DNA from: Micromonospora sediminicola
Lineage (GTDB): Bacteria; Actinomycetota; Actinomycetes; Mycobacteriales; Micromonosporaceae
Length of the DNA stretch: 64,000 nt
Assembly (NCBI RefSeq): GCF_900089585.1
Contig: NZ_FLRH01000003.1
Location: 310,001-374,000 of the forward strand
Direction of reading: 5' to 3'
How positions within the stretch are numbered: the stretch's first letter is position 1; each line of letters begins with the position of its first letter. Position numbers and translations under genes: made by a program. Positions 50,762-63,477 of the stretch are shown here, piece after piece. Under the pieces are notes generated by a model, which did not search any database, was not told the DNA's origin, and saw nothing but the letters and a program-made list of their open reading frames with translations.

Positions 50762-52138
50762 TCAGGCGGCCGTGCGGGGGACGACCCGGCCGGCGAGCAG
50801 CAGCCCGAGCAGCCCGCAGCCGGCCGCGACGGCCAGCGTGCTCGCGTAGCTCGCCGGGCCGGGCGACGAGCCGGCGGCCAGCACCGCGCCGGTCAGCGCC
50901 AGCACGGTGGCCGCGGCCAGCGAGTCCCCCAGTTGCAGCGCCGAACTGTTCCGGCCCTGCTCGGCTGGGGCGGACAACTCCAGCGTGAGCACGGACAGCG
51001 AGGGATACAGCAGGCCCATGCCGAGTCCGGCGACCGACCAGGCGAGCACCGCCGGCGCGACCGGCACCCCCGGCAGCAGGGCCAGTGTGACGCCGGCCGT
51101 GCCGACGGCGATGCAGGCCAGGCCGGCCCGCGGCAGGCTCGCCGCCGAGCGGGGTGCGGGGATCCGGCCCTGGATCCACGAACCCACCGACCAGGAGAGC
51201 GCGCCGACGGTCAGCACCAAACCGGCCCCGGTGGGCGAGAACCCGCGCTCGCGGGAAAGCATCAGCGGGATCACCACCTCCGCGCCGGCGAACGCCGCCG
51301 AGGCCAACCCGCGCAGTCCGATCACCGTCGGCAGTCCACGCGCCGCCCGCAGGAAGCCCGCCGGCAGCAGGCGCGGCACGGAAACGAGCAGCCCGGCCAG
51401 TGCCGCCCCGACCAGGCCGGCCGCGAGCACGCCGCGCTGCTGCCCCCCGTGGTGCAGCAGTGCGGCGCTCGCCCCCGCCCCGCAGGCCCAGCCGATCCGC
51501 GCCAGCGCGCCGGTCGGCGGCCTGGTCGGCACCCGTGCGGCCAGTGCGCGCAGGCCCGGCTGGACCAGCAGCACCGCCGGCACCGCGATCGCCGGCACCG
51601 CGAGGAACACCCAGCGCCAGCCCAGGTGCTCGACGATCAGCCCGGCCACCGCCGGCCCGACCAGGGACGGCACCACCCAGGCCGCCGCGAAGGCCGCGAA
51701 GATCCGCCGCCGCAACCCCTCCGGGTACGCCTGCCCGACGATCACGTAGAGCGCCACGGAGAGCAGCCCGGAGCCGAAGCCCTGCACGACCCGCCCGGCG
51801 ACGAGCGTCCCCATGGTCGTGGCGGCGCCCGCCACCGCCAGCCCGGCCACGAACCAGGCCACCCCGTGCCACATCGCCGGGCGTGGCCCGCGCGCGTCGC
51901 ACCAGATGCCGGAGACGACCATCGCCACCACGCCGGAGGCGAACGGACCGCCGAACGCCAGCGCGTACAGGCCGAGCCCGTCCAGGCTGCGCGCCACCGT
52001 CGGCATGGCGGTGCCCACCGCGAGGGCCTCGAACGCGAGCAGCGACACCAGGGCGACGATGCCCACGGTCATGGCCCGCAGGCGCGGCGACCACAGGTCG
52101 AGCGGGTCGCTTGCCGGTGCGGCGGTGGCGGTCGTCAT
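50762..52138 (-). CDS. MFS drug exporter, 458 aa
   Basis: Major facilitator with about 12-14 membrane segments. Early segment MTVGIVALVSLLAFEALAVG, motif GRVVQGFGSGLLSVALYVIV (MFS motif C-like region for antiporters), and YVIVGQAYPEGLRRRIFAAF. C-terminal part VVPLMLSRERGFSPTGAG-like (VVIPLMLSRERGFSPTGAGL). The ATG at 52138 follows a promoter (52146-52176) whose predicted start point lies at about the ATG, so the message is probably leaderless. A GTG two codons upstream is also possible. Control by a SoxR/MerR-type protein is predicted, so this exporter may respond to redox-active compounds. Confidence 0.9.
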   Translation of the reverse strand: MTTATAAPASDPLDLWSPRLRAMTVGIVALVSLLAFEALAVGTAMPTVARSLDGLGLYALAFGGPFASGVVAMVVSGIWCDARGPRPAMWHGVAWFVAGLAVAGAATTMGTLVAGRVVQGFGSGLLSVALYVIVGQAYPEGLRRRIFAAFAAAWVVPSLVGPAVAGLIVEHLGWRWVFLAVPAIAVPAVLLVQPGLRALAARVPTRPPTGALARIGWACGAGASAALLHHGGQQRGVLAAGLVGAALAGLLVSVPRLLPAGFLRAARGLPTVIGLRGLASAAFAGAEVVIPLMLSRERGFSPTGAGLVLTVGALSWSVGSWIQGRIPAPRSAASLPRAGLACIAVGTAGVTLALLPGVPVAPAVLAWSVAGLGMGLLYPSLSVLTLELSAPAEQGRNSSALQLGDSLAAATVLALTGAVLAAGSSPGPASYASTLAVAAGCGLLGLLLAGRVVPRTAA

Positions 52139-52145
52139 GGGCACC

Positions 52146-52176
52146 AGCCTGGGACCTCAACCCCGGTTGAGGTCAA
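52146..52176 (-). promoter_or_regulatory. SoxR/MerR-type promoter for the MFS gene
   Basis: On the minus strand -35 TTGACC (52171-52176) and -10 CAGGCT (52146-52151) are separated by 19 bp, the unusually long spacing of MerR-family promoters. Within the spacer region is a perfect dyad, arms GACCTCAACC (52153-52162) and GGTTGAGGTC (52165-52174). CCTCAA/TTGAGG is the SoxR half-site. No merR/soxR gene is in the window. The predicted start point falls at or a few bases before the ATG. Confidence 0.7.
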
Positions 52177-52193
52177 CTGTGTGCCCGGTCTCG

Positions 52194-52454
52194 TCAGGCG
52201 GTCTCCAGCGCCTCGCCCACGCCCTTCACCAGCCCGGAGAAGTGCTGGTCGGCCAGCACGTGGCCGGCCGTGATCACCAACGCGAGCGGCCACTCGATGA
52301 CCTGCAACGCGGCGAGCACGCCGATGCCCGCGTAGTAGGCGAGCTTGTCCGGCGGAGGCACGGCCACCTCGCCCAGCAGCGGAACCTCCACCCGGCGGCA
52401 GTAGGCCCGGACCATCTCCCGCGATCCGCTCAGGTGTCGTGTCAGCGTGCTCAT
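52194..52454 (-). CDS. Small membrane protein next to P-type ATPase, 86 aa
   Basis: A charged start (STLTRHLSGSREMVRAYCRR) is followed by a short conserved-looking VEVPLLGEVAVPPPDKLAYY and a hydrophobic stretch (AGIGVLAALQVIEWPLALVI). Small proteins of this type are found beside the large CtpI-like ATPases and may be accessory. It is divergent from the ATPase gene, with about 150 bp between starts. ATG at 52454. Function unknown. Confidence 0.7.
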   Translation of the reverse strand: MSTLTRHLSGSREMVRAYCRRVEVPLLGEVAVPPPDKLAYYAGIGVLAALQVIEWPLALVITAGHVLADQHFSGLVKGVGEALETA

Positions 52455-52608
52455 CCCTGCCTCCCCGGTTGCGACGGCATCGACCCGACCGGCATTCCAC
52501 CGCCCCCGGCGTCCATGCCCCGGGCAGCAGGGAAACTTCCCCCACCCGAGGGGCATAACGGACGCCGCGCCGGGAAGTCGGGCCGCCGGGACGAGACCGG
52601 GAGGCGAC

Positions 52609-57117
<4,509 letters not shown>

Positions 57118-57181
57118 GGTGACCTTCGTCGGTACGGGCTACCTGGGCCCGAGACGGTGCCGCTGACCCCGTGACCGCGAA

Positions 57182-57216
57182 CGCCGCCCCACCGGCTCTC
57201 ACCGGGTGGGGCGGCG
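57182..57216. terminator. Bidirectional terminator hairpin
   Basis: Perfect 12-bp arms CGCCGCCCCACC (57182-57193) and GGTGGGGCGGCG (57205-57216). It lies between the ends of the ATPase gene and the convergent CBS gene. Confidence 0.8.
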
Positions 57217-57231
57217 CGCACGGGGAACCGC

Positions 57232-57651
57232 TCAGGCCCGCTCGGAGATCGCCTCGATCAGGTCGCCGACCGGGCGGTCCGGCAGCGACCGGGCCACGTC
57301 GGCGACGGCCACGATGCCGACGAGGTCGTGCCCGTCGATCACCGGCAGCCGGCGTACCTTGTGCTGCCCCATCGTCCGCAGGATCTCGGCCGCGTCGTCG
57401 TCGGCCCCGATCGTCACCGCCTCACCCTGGGCCAGCTCACCGGCGGTCACGTCGGCGGGGTCCTTGCCGGCGGCCAGCACCTTCACCACGATGTCCCGGT
57501 CGGTGACCATGCCCTTGAGACGGTTGTCGTCGCCGCAGATCGGCAGCGACCCGACGCCGAGTTCGGCCATCCGTCGGGCGGCGGTGCGGAGGTCGTCCTG
57601 TTCCCGGACACAGCTCACGTCGTTGGTCATGATCTCGCGCGCGGTCGGCAT
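57232..57651 (-). CDS. CBS-domain protein, 139 aa
   Basis: Two CBS domains: TAREIMTNDVSCVREQDDLR, KGMVTDRDIVVKVLAAGKDP, then AVTIGADDDAAEILRTMGQH and RRLPVIDGHDLVGIVAVADV. Close in layout to the CBS protein at 46502-46921. It probably senses adenylates. ATG at 57651 was chosen since GAGG lies about 10 bases before it; a GTG at 57660 is too close to that site. Convergent with the P-type ATPase. Confidence 0.92.
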   Translation of the reverse strand: MPTAREIMTNDVSCVREQDDLRTAARRMAELGVGSLPICGDDNRLKGMVTDRDIVVKVLAAGKDPADVTAGELAQGEAVTIGADDDAAEILRTMGQHKVRRLPVIDGHDLVGIVAVADVARSLPDRPVGDLIEAISERA

Positions 57652-57729
57652 ACGCGTCACACCTCACTTCCGGGGGGGATCGGTCTTCCTCTTCTCTCCT
57701 ACCCCCGGCCCGGCGACCCATTCGCGAGG

Positions 57730-58701
57730 TCAGTGCCAGGTGGCGGCGGCCCGGCGCAGCCGGTCGTTGACGGCTCGCCCGACCCCTTCGTCGGGCACCG
57801 GCTCGGCCACGATCTCGGTCACCCCGGCCGCGTCGAGCCGGTGCAGCGCGTCGAAGAGACGCGCCGCCGCGGCGGTGAGGTCGCCGTCCGGTGCCAGCAC
57901 CTCCACCGCCGCCCAGTCACCCGCCGCCGGTGGCTCGCGGAACGCCAGGAACCCGCGCCGGCCGCCGTCGGGCTCGCCCGCCGCGTCCAACCGCAACGGG
58001 GTACGCGGGGCGTAGTGCGCGGCCAGCGTCCCGGGTGCCACGGGCTGGCCGGAACTGCCGAGACGGACGTCGACCGGCCCGACCGCCTCGACCAGCGCCT
58101 CGACCGGCAGCGCGCCCAGCCGCAGCACCACCGGCCGGTCGCCGCGCGCGTCCACGATGGTCGACTCGATCCCGCACCGGGTGGGTCCACCGTCGAGCAC
58201 CACGTCCACGGCGCCGCCCAGACCGGCCACGACGTGCTCGGCGCGGGTGGGGCTGAGCTGGCCGAACCGGTTGGCGCTCGGCGCGGCCACCGGCACGCCG
58301 GCGGCGGCGATCAGCGCCCGGGCGGCCGATTCGTCGGGCACCCGCACGGCCATGGTCTCCAGGCCGGAGGTGACGATCGGCGGGATCGCCGCCGGCCGGT
58401 CCACGATGAGGGTGAGCGGGCCGGGCCAGAACCGGTCCGCCAGCGCGGCCACGGCCGCCGGCACCGCACCGACCAGGGCGGTCAGGTCGGCGGCGTCGGC
58501 CAGGTGGCTGATCAGCGGGTCGAAGCTGGGCCGGGCCTTCGCCTCGAAGATCCGCGCGGCGGCGTGGGCGTCCAGCGCGTTCGCGCCCAGCCCGTAGACC
58601 GTCTCGGTGGGGAAGGCGACCAGCCCGCCGGCGCGCAGCACAGCGGCGGCCTCGTCGATGCCACTGTCGGCTGGCAGGACGCGCGGGGTTCCGGTGCTCA
58701 C
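57730..58701 (-). CDS. L-threonylcarbamoyladenylate synthase (Sua5/YrdC), 323 aa
   Basis: Makes threonylcarbamoyl-AMP for the t6A modification of tRNAs decoding ANN codons. N-terminal YrdC domain (LRAGGLVAFPTETVYGLGAN, IFEAKARPSFDPLISHLADA, FWPGPLTLIVDRPAAIPPIV, SANRFGQLSPTRAEHV, VLDGGPTRCGIESTIVDARG) and C-terminal Sua5 domain (VAPGTLAAHYAPRTPLRLDA). The length is that of the longer Sua5 type. Normally found in one or two copies. It is a housekeeping gene; upstream is a divergent or separate regulator. Confidence 0.94.
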   Translation of the reverse strand: MSTGTPRVLPADSGIDEAAAVLRAGGLVAFPTETVYGLGANALDAHAAARIFEAKARPSFDPLISHLADAADLTALVGAVPAAVAALADRFWPGPLTLIVDRPAAIPPIVTSGLETMAVRVPDESAARALIAAAGVPVAAPSANRFGQLSPTRAEHVVAGLGGAVDVVLDGGPTRCGIESTIVDARGDRPVVLRLGALPVEALVEAVGPVDVRLGSSGQPVAPGTLAAHYAPRTPLRLDAAGEPDGGRRGFLAFREPPAAGDWAAVEVLAPDGDLTAAAARLFDALHRLDAAGVTEIVAEPVPDEGVGRAVNDRLRRAAATWH

Positions 58702-58752
58702 GCTCCGACGCTAGCCTGCGCCGGAGGCCGACCCGGCGGGACCCCGGCCGGA

Positions 58753-59334
58753 TCAGTCCCGCTCGTCGGCGGCGTCGGGGAGGCTGGGCGCGTCGGTGGG
58801 GTAGAGGCCGGCCGCGAAGCCGTACACCTGGTCGCCGGCGCGGGGGATCTGGGCGAACTTCCGGGCCAGCGCCTGCACCTCCGCCCAGAACTCGCGGACG
58901 TCCTCGATCGGGATGCGGGCGTGCACCAGCGTGCAGCGCAGCTCGTCGGCGGCGTGCGCGGCGGCCGCCTCGGCCGCGGCCTCGGCCAGGCCGTTGATCC
59001 GGGCGACGACCTGCTTGTCCTCGGGGCGGTGGAGAGCGCCCACGTAGAACGTGCGGGCGACCCGGCCGTAGAAGCGTTCCTCGATGGCCCGGACCCGCCG
59101 GGTGCGCACCACGCGCAGCAGTCCCGCGTCGACCAGCTGGTTCACGTGGTAGGCCACGCTGCTCTTGGGCCGGTCCACGGCACGGGCCATCTCGTTCACC
59201 GTGGCCGCGCGTTCCAGCAACAGCTCCAGGAGGGTGCCGCGCAGGGGGTCGGCGAGCGCGCGCAACTGCTCGGGGGCGGTGACCACGAGCAGGTCGTCGA
59301 GGTCGTAGTCCGGGATCCGCTGATTGACCGACAT
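58753..59334 (-). CDS. ArsR-like winged-helix regulator, 193 aa
   Basis: Winged helix of HTH_20/ArsR type at residues about 20-85 (EQLRALADPLRGTLLELLLE, RAATVNEMARAVDRPKSSVA, YHVNQLVDAGLLRVVRTRRV). A long C-terminal helical part (FYVGALHRPEDKQVVARING, IEDVREFWAEVQALARKFAQ) is typical of actinobacterial HTH regulators with ligand domains. Divergent from a dienelactone-hydrolase-type gene, with direct repeats in the 64-bp gap, so it probably controls both. ATG at 59334. Confidence 0.88.
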   Translation of the reverse strand: MSVNQRIPDYDLDDLLVVTAPEQLRALADPLRGTLLELLLERAATVNEMARAVDRPKSSVAYHVNQLVDAGLLRVVRTRRVRAIEERFYGRVARTFYVGALHRPEDKQVVARINGLAEAAAEAAAAHAADELRCTLVHARIPIEDVREFWAEVQALARKFAQIPRAGDQVYGFAAGLYPTDAPSLPDAADERD

Positions 59335-59341
59335 TTCTCGA

Positions 59342-59385
59342 CCGTTCTAAGATTCTGGTTCGTTCGATGATTCTGGTCCGACAGT
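59342..59385. promoter_or_regulatory. Direct repeats GATTCTGGT, candidate operator
   Basis: GATTCTGGT occurs at 59351-59359 and 59369-59377, 18 bp apart, in the short gap between the divergent winged-helix and hydrolase genes. The segment is AT-richer than its surroundings. This is the only place a shared operator could sit. Confidence 0.45.
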
Positions 59386-59398
59386 CAGGAGTCTAGGG

Positions 59399-59989
59399 AT
59401 GGCCGAGATCCTCCTTTTCCACCACCTGCGGGGGCTCACCGATGGCGTCCGCGCCCTCGCCGACTCGCTCGGCGCCGCCGGGCACACCGTGCACGTCCCC
59501 GACCTCTTCGACGGCGAGCGGCCGGCCAGCCTTGAGGACGGCTCGGCGCTGATCAAGCGGATCGGCGGCGACGTCCTCGACCAGCGGGCCGACCGGATCG
59601 CCGCCGACCTGCGCCCCGACCTGGTCTACGCGGGCGTCTCCTGGGGTGCCGCCATCGCCCAGCGGCTCGCCCAGACGCGGCCCGGCGCACGGGCCGCCCT
59701 GCTCTACGAGGCCTGCCTGCCGGTGACCGGCGAGTGGGCGATCGGCCCCTGGCCCGACGGCGTGGCCGTGCAGGTGCACGGCATGGAGCAGGACCCGTTC
59801 TTCGGCCTGGAGGGTGACGTCGACGCCGCTCGGGAGCTGGTGTCGATCGTCGGCCCCGAGCGCGGCGAGTTGTTCGTCTACCCGGGCGACCGGCACCTGT
59901 TCACCGACCGCTCCCTCCCGTCGTACGACGCCGACGCGACCGCGCAGGTGGTGAGCCGCAGCCGCGACCTCCTCGCCCGGCTCGGTTGA
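59399..59989 (+). CDS. Dienelactone hydrolase family protein, 196 aa
   Basis: Alpha/beta hydrolase of DLH type: AEILLFHHLRGLTDGVRALA, VPDLFDGERPASLEDGSALI, nucleophile elbow VYAGVSWGAAIAQRLAQTRP with a Ser at the nucleophile position instead of the usual Cys, and the final His in YPGDRHLFTDRSLPSYD. Substrate unknown. It is divergent from the winged-helix regulator. ATG at 59399 follows a clear GGAG. Convergent with the PH-domain-like gene four bases beyond its stop. Confidence 0.9.
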   Translation: MAEILLFHHLRGLTDGVRALADSLGAAGHTVHVPDLFDGERPASLEDGSALIKRIGGDVLDQRADRIAADLRPDLVYAGVSWGAAIAQRLAQTRPGARAALLYEACLPVTGEWAIGPWPDGVAVQVHGMEQDPFFGLEGDVDAARELVSIVGPERGELFVYPGDRHLFTDRSLPSYDADATAQVVSRSRDLLARLG

Positions 59990-59993
59990 CCGC

Positions 59994-60707
59994 TCACCCG
60001 GCGTCCCGCAGCCGCGCCACCGCGGCGACGTACTCGGCGTCGGTGAGCGCACCCCGCTGGTGTTGGCGGGCCAGCACGTGGAGGTCCCGGCGCTGGTCGG
60101 CGCTCAGCGTGGGTGAACCGGCCGCCCCGGCCGGCGGGGACGGCGGTCCGGCCGGCGGGGACGGCGGTCCGGCCGGCGGGGACGGCCGCCCGAGCGGCGG
60201 GGACGGTGGCCCCGCCCGCCGGGCGGCCCGGTGGTGCGCCCGCAGGGTGGTGAGGATCTCGTCGTAGTGCTCCGGCCAGGTCGCCAGCCGGCCCAACTCG
60301 GGGTTGAGCGAGAACAGCCGGAAGTGGCCGCGCTGCAACGGCGTCTGCACCGGCTCGCCGTCGACCCGGTCGATGACGATCGCCAGCCGACCCATGTCCA
60401 GCCCCGCCATCGAGCCCGTGCCGCTGCGGATCTCCGCCACCGACTCCCACGGCACCGTCGTCGTGCGGAACATCGCACGGGAGCGCACGCCGACGTCGCT
60501 CACGTAGACGCCCAGCATCGCCTGCCGGACCCCCACCACGAGGCCGAGCGCGAGCCAGGCCGCACCGAACACGGCCACCGGCGCCGGGACCACTCCGTAC
60601 AGGCCGCTGACCACGAGGAAAGCCCCGACGCCGGCCGTCAGCAGCACGCCGAGAAGCGCGCCGGCGGTCTCCAGGTCCAGTGAGTACGGTCGCTGCCACC
60701 GGGTCAT
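59994..60707 (-). CDS. Membrane protein with PH-like domain, Pro-rich repeats and SHOCT-like end, 237 aa
   Basis: Two membrane segments (ETAGALLGVLLTAGVGAFLV, VPAPVAVFGAAWLALGLVVG), then a bacterial PH-like beta domain (LGVYVSDVGVRSRAMFRTTT, VPWESVAEIRSGTGSMAGLD). A tandem PSPPAGP repeat follows (four heptads, encoded by 21-bp DNA units between about 60133 and 60200), and a C-terminal SHOCT-like helix pair (LSADQRRDLHVLARQHQRGA, LTDAEYVAAVARLRDA). The repeat number may vary between strains. No function assigned. Convergent with the DLH gene by four bases. Confidence 0.8.
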   Translation of the reverse strand: MTRWQRPYSLDLETAGALLGVLLTAGVGAFLVVSGLYGVVPAPVAVFGAAWLALGLVVGVRQAMLGVYVSDVGVRSRAMFRTTTVPWESVAEIRSGTGSMAGLDMGRLAIVIDRVDGEPVQTPLQRGHFRLFSLNPELGRLATWPEHYDEILTTLRAHHRAARRAGPPSPPLGRPSPPAGPPSPPAGPPSPPAGAAGSPTLSADQRRDLHVLARQHQRGALTDAEYVAAVARLRDAG

Positions 60708-60736
60708 GCCGTCAGGGTGACCGGCCGTGTCCAGTG

Positions 60737-61123
60737 CTACTTGTACTGCGCGATCTGGATCAGGTTGCCGCAGGTGTCGTCGAACACGGCGGTGGCCACC
60801 GGGCCCATGTCGACCGGCTCCTGCGTGAACAACACCCCGAGCCCGCGCAACCGGTCGTGCTCGGCGGCGACGTCGTCCACCGCGAACTGCGTGAGCGGGA
60901 TGCCGTCACCGGCCAGCGCCTCCTTGAACGCCTTGGCGGCCGGGTGCGCATCGGGCTCCAGCAGCAGCTCGACGCCGTCCGGGGCCTCGGGCGAGACGAC
61001 CGTCAGCCAGCGGTGCTCCCCGGTCGGCACGTCGGTCTTCTTCACGAAGCCGAGCATGTCGGTGTAGAAGCGCAGCGCCTTCTCCTGGTCGTCGACGTAC
61101 ACGCTCGTCAGGTTGATCCTCAT
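60737..61123 (-). CDS. VOC family protein, 128 aa
   Basis: VOC domain: NLTSVYVDDQEKALRFYTDM, GFVKKTDVPTGEHRWLTVVS, VELLLEPDAHPAAKAFKEAL, and VFDDTCGNLIQIAQY. The EALAGDGIPLTQFAVDDVAA region is typical of bleomycin-resistance-like or glyoxalase-like members. It overlaps the ArsR gene by four bases (ATGA), so it is co-translated; ArsR-VOC pairs are common and the VOC protein may modify or bind an inducing compound. ATG at 61123. Confidence 0.9.
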   Translation of the reverse strand: MRINLTSVYVDDQEKALRFYTDMLGFVKKTDVPTGEHRWLTVVSPEAPDGVELLLEPDAHPAAKAFKEALAGDGIPLTQFAVDDVAAEHDRLRGLGVLFTQEPVDMGPVATAVFDDTCGNLIQIAQYK

Positions 61124-61419
61124 GGCGTCTCCTCGGTGGGTTCGGACCTGAGCCATCGCTCGGTGATGGACCGCAGCGGGCGGGTGTCGAGGTGGTGGAA
61201 CTTGTAGCGACCCTGCCGCCGCGTGACGATCAGGCCGGCGGCCTCCAGGACGTCGAGGTGCTGCGAGATCGCCTGCCGGGACGAGCCGACCTGGTGCCGC
61301 GTCGCCAACCGGCCGCAGATCTCGAACAGGGTCTGACCGTCGCGCTCGGTCAGCTCGTCGAGGATCAGGCGGCGGGTGCGATCGGCCAGCGCCTGGAAGA
61401 GATCGCCCACGTCCACCAC
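61120..61419 (-). CDS. ArsR family regulator, 99 aa
   Basis: Compact ArsR winged helix: VGDLFQALADRTRRLILDEL, TERDGQTLFEICGRLATRHQ, SSRQAISQHLDVLEAAGLIV, RRQGRYKFHHLDTRPLRSIT. No metal-site cysteine pair is evident, so it is more like the non-metal group controlling VOC or SRPBCC genes. Start is one of two adjacent GTG codons at 61419/61416, with no strong ribosome-binding site, so possibly leaderless. Its stop overlaps the VOC gene start. Confidence 0.88.
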   Translation of the reverse strand: MVDVGDLFQALADRTRRLILDELTERDGQTLFEICGRLATRHQVGSSRQAISQHLDVLEAAGLIVTRRQGRYKFHHLDTRPLRSITERWLRSEPTEETP

Positions 61420-61513
61420 AATAGGCAAGTCGCCGCTTGCATACAACGAGGGCGCACATGATCGTTCCGATGATCGACCTCCCTGCGGCCAGGCCGACCA
61501 CCCTTGGCCGCGG

Positions 61514-62167
61514 CTACGCGGGGAAATGCCTCCAGTGCCCCTCGGAAACGACCTCGACCGTGCCGTCGGCCACCTTGATCGCCGTCTGGTCGTCGATGGC
61601 GTACGCCGACCCCCCGATCTCGGCCGCCCACTTCTCCGCACCAGCCATGGTGTTGTCCGGCTCAAGACCCAGGTGGGGGAAGATCGAGAAGTCGACGACC
61701 CCCAGCGTGCGGTCGTCGGGCGCTGCCTGCCACGCGACGAAGTCCGCGCCGACCCGGGGGGTCAGCACCATGCTCCCCGCACTCAACCCCACCCAGACGG
61801 TGTCCCGCAGCGACGGCAGGAGATCGGCCAGCCCGGACTGCCGCATCCAGTGGCACAGGTACGTCGCATCACCGCCGCCCACGAGCATGACATCGGCCTC
61901 CCGAACCCAGGAGACCCACCGCTCGTCGCCGATGCTCGGCAGTGCTGTCAGCTCGAGGACGCCCAGCGACTTCCAGCCCAGGTCGCACATGGGCAGCGGC
62001 GTCTGCCCGGTGATGAAGCGCCAGGCCGAGGCCGGCCCGCCCATGGGATACGTCGCCGTGGGGATGCAGAGGGCACTGGAGTCGGCGATCGGCTTGCCCA
62101 GCAGGTCGACCAGCGCGTCGCGGATGCTCGGGTTCATGACGCCCGCGGACGTGAGAAGAAGTTTCAC
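61514..62167 (-). CDS. Peptidase S51 (dipeptidase E-like), 217 aa
   Basis: A class I glutamine amidotransferase-like fold of the S51 family, which cleaves Asp-X dipeptides or related small substrates. KLLLTSAGVMNPSIRDALVD, ADVMLVGGGDATYLCHWMRQ, and the nucleophile region VWVGLSAGSMVL with Ser near residue 129. TLGVVDFSIFPHLG would contain the catalytic His. GTG start at 62167 has a perfect AGGAGG upstream. It is the last clearly chromosomal-type gene before the sparse right end. Confidence 0.9.
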   Translation of the reverse strand: MKLLLTSAGVMNPSIRDALVDLLGKPIADSSALCIPTATYPMGGPASAWRFITGQTPLPMCDLGWKSLGVLELTALPSIGDERWVSWVREADVMLVGGGDATYLCHWMRQSGLADLLPSLRDTVWVGLSAGSMVLTPRVGADFVAWQAAPDDRTLGVVDFSIFPHLGLEPDNTMAGAEKWAAEIGGSAYAIDDQTAIKVADGTVEVVSEGHWRHFPA

Positions 62168-62614
62168 GCTTGCCTCCTGTACGTAGCGGCCATGACCCTC
62201 TCCGCGAGAGTCGGGATCAGGCGCTCTCGCCACTACAGACCAGACACCGCAACGAAACTCATCGCCGTTGCGAACCCGAAGCCCTCCGCACGCACATCGG
62301 CATGGCTAGGGCGTTCGTCGGCGGCTCCTGCCACTCCTGGCCCCCTGGGACCTGTCGCGCACCACCTGGCTTCGGGAACTGGGCATGCGAGCACGACTCC
62401 TGGATCTGAAGGAAAATCAGAAGAGGCGCTCGCGTGCCAGCTTGTCCACGACGCGTTTTGCGCCTAACTGCCACCGCATCGTCAATGGGAATGCCAGGGG
62501 TTGACTCACATTGATGCAGGCCGACTCGGGAAAGTCGACACTACCGACGTTCCCGTCCGCTTGTACGGAGGAGTACGCGCGGCCACGAAATTTGCGCGCC
62601 CATCCAGTTGGGGT
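62168..62614. other. Intergenic region before the secreted protein gene
   Basis: No gene is supported. The base composition is less GC-rich than in the rest of the window and open frames are short. It includes the leader with AGGAGG of the S51 gene near the left edge and a short CTCTCCGCGAGAG palindrome near 62200. This stretch may belong to the decayed element at the right end. Confidence 0.5.
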
Positions 62615-63088
62615 TTAGACGTAGGGCGACGTGCCGAGGCGTACACCGTTGGCAGACCCCACAGAGTTCACCGAGATGACCTTGCTGAGGGTGATGGTGC
62701 GTCCGAAGCACACTGTCCACCCGTTCGCCGCCAGCGCCTTGGTGGCGCATTGCCACGCCCCCTGGTTGCCACCGTTGGAGGTGAACAGGTCCGCGTACGT
62801 GTGCACCGAATAGGCGGTGGATCGGTTGTTGCGGACGATCACTGCGGACTGGGTGCCCGTGTTGTTCGCCGCCCTGATCGCGCAGACCTGGGCGAGCACA
62901 TCGGTGGCGAGCGTCTGGCTGCCGGCGCAGCCCCAGGTGCTGGAGCTGGAGGTAATCGGGTTTGTGTTGCCGTAAGCAACCCAGGTGCCGCTCTCCGCCG
63001 CCGCGGCGGGGCCGGCGGTTGCCAGACTCAGCCCGAAAACTGCAGTCACGACCGCTGTCGATCCTGCAACCATCCGCGCAACTCGCAT
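62615..63088 (-). CDS. Small secreted protein with four cysteines, 157 aa
   Basis: A Sec-type signal peptide (MRVARMVAGSTAVVTAVFGL, SLATAGPAAAAESG) with cleavage probably after AAA near residue 31. The mature part is about 125 residues, Ser/Thr/Asn-rich, with four Cys (WGC, QVC, WQC, TVC), likely making two disulfides. No catalytic motif and no family known. ATG at 63088 with AGGGA upstream. Its base composition and isolation differ from the rest of the window, so it may be recently acquired. Confidence 0.75.
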   Translation of the reverse strand: MRVARMVAGSTAVVTAVFGLSLATAGPAAAAESGTWVAYGNTNPITSSSSTWGCAGSQTLATDVLAQVCAIRAANNTGTQSAVIVRNNRSTAYSVHTYADLFTSNGGNQGAWQCATKALAANGWTVCFGRTITLSKVISVNSVGSANGVRLGTSPYV

Positions 63089-63477
63089 ATCGATCCCTTC
63101 TGGACCTTGGTAGGAGGGGAACCGCAGCCTAACGAAATCGCTTCGAGGCCGCTGCCCCGCTGCAACCTGCCGTCACGTTCTGCTCCTCATCACCGGCCGA
63201 GTTCCGCCCGGACGCGCACCCCGCACCCAGGGCGGCAGGTCGACGGACCAGAAACGCAGCTCTCACCGCCAAGAATGATCGTCGCCCGCGAGAACGTTCG
63301 GGCCATCCCACCAGACATCGCATATCTGCTCCACGACCGGTGCCCGGTCGTCACCTTCGTGCTCGGTGGCAGTCGGTCCGACCGCCTCCAGTTTCGACCA
63401 GGGTCGCTCGAGACTTGTCATCTCGGTGTGGAAGTAGGATGTTCGACCTGCCAGGTACGGCGCTGTTCGTCCGCTAG
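63089..63477. other. Intergenic region before the integrase remnant
   Basis: No clear gene. It contains the promoter side of the secreted protein gene on the left. A minus-strand open frame from about 63421 to 63263 has normal-looking composition (KLEAVGPTATEHEGD, EQICDVWWDGPNVLAGDD) and could be a decayed gene fragment, but it lacks a start with a ribosome-binding site. Confidence 0.4.

Noticed and set aside
50464..50988. Open plus-strand frame of 174 codons starting with MTQRYNAYRWMAF
   Set aside because: Only the first 15 codons look like protein; the rest is made of the tandem GGAACC repeats and runs antisense into the MFS gene.
63263..63421. Possible 52-residue minus-strand ORF upstream of the integrase remnant
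   Set aside because: Composition is plausible, but there is no ribosome-binding site and the region is degraded; kept only as a note.
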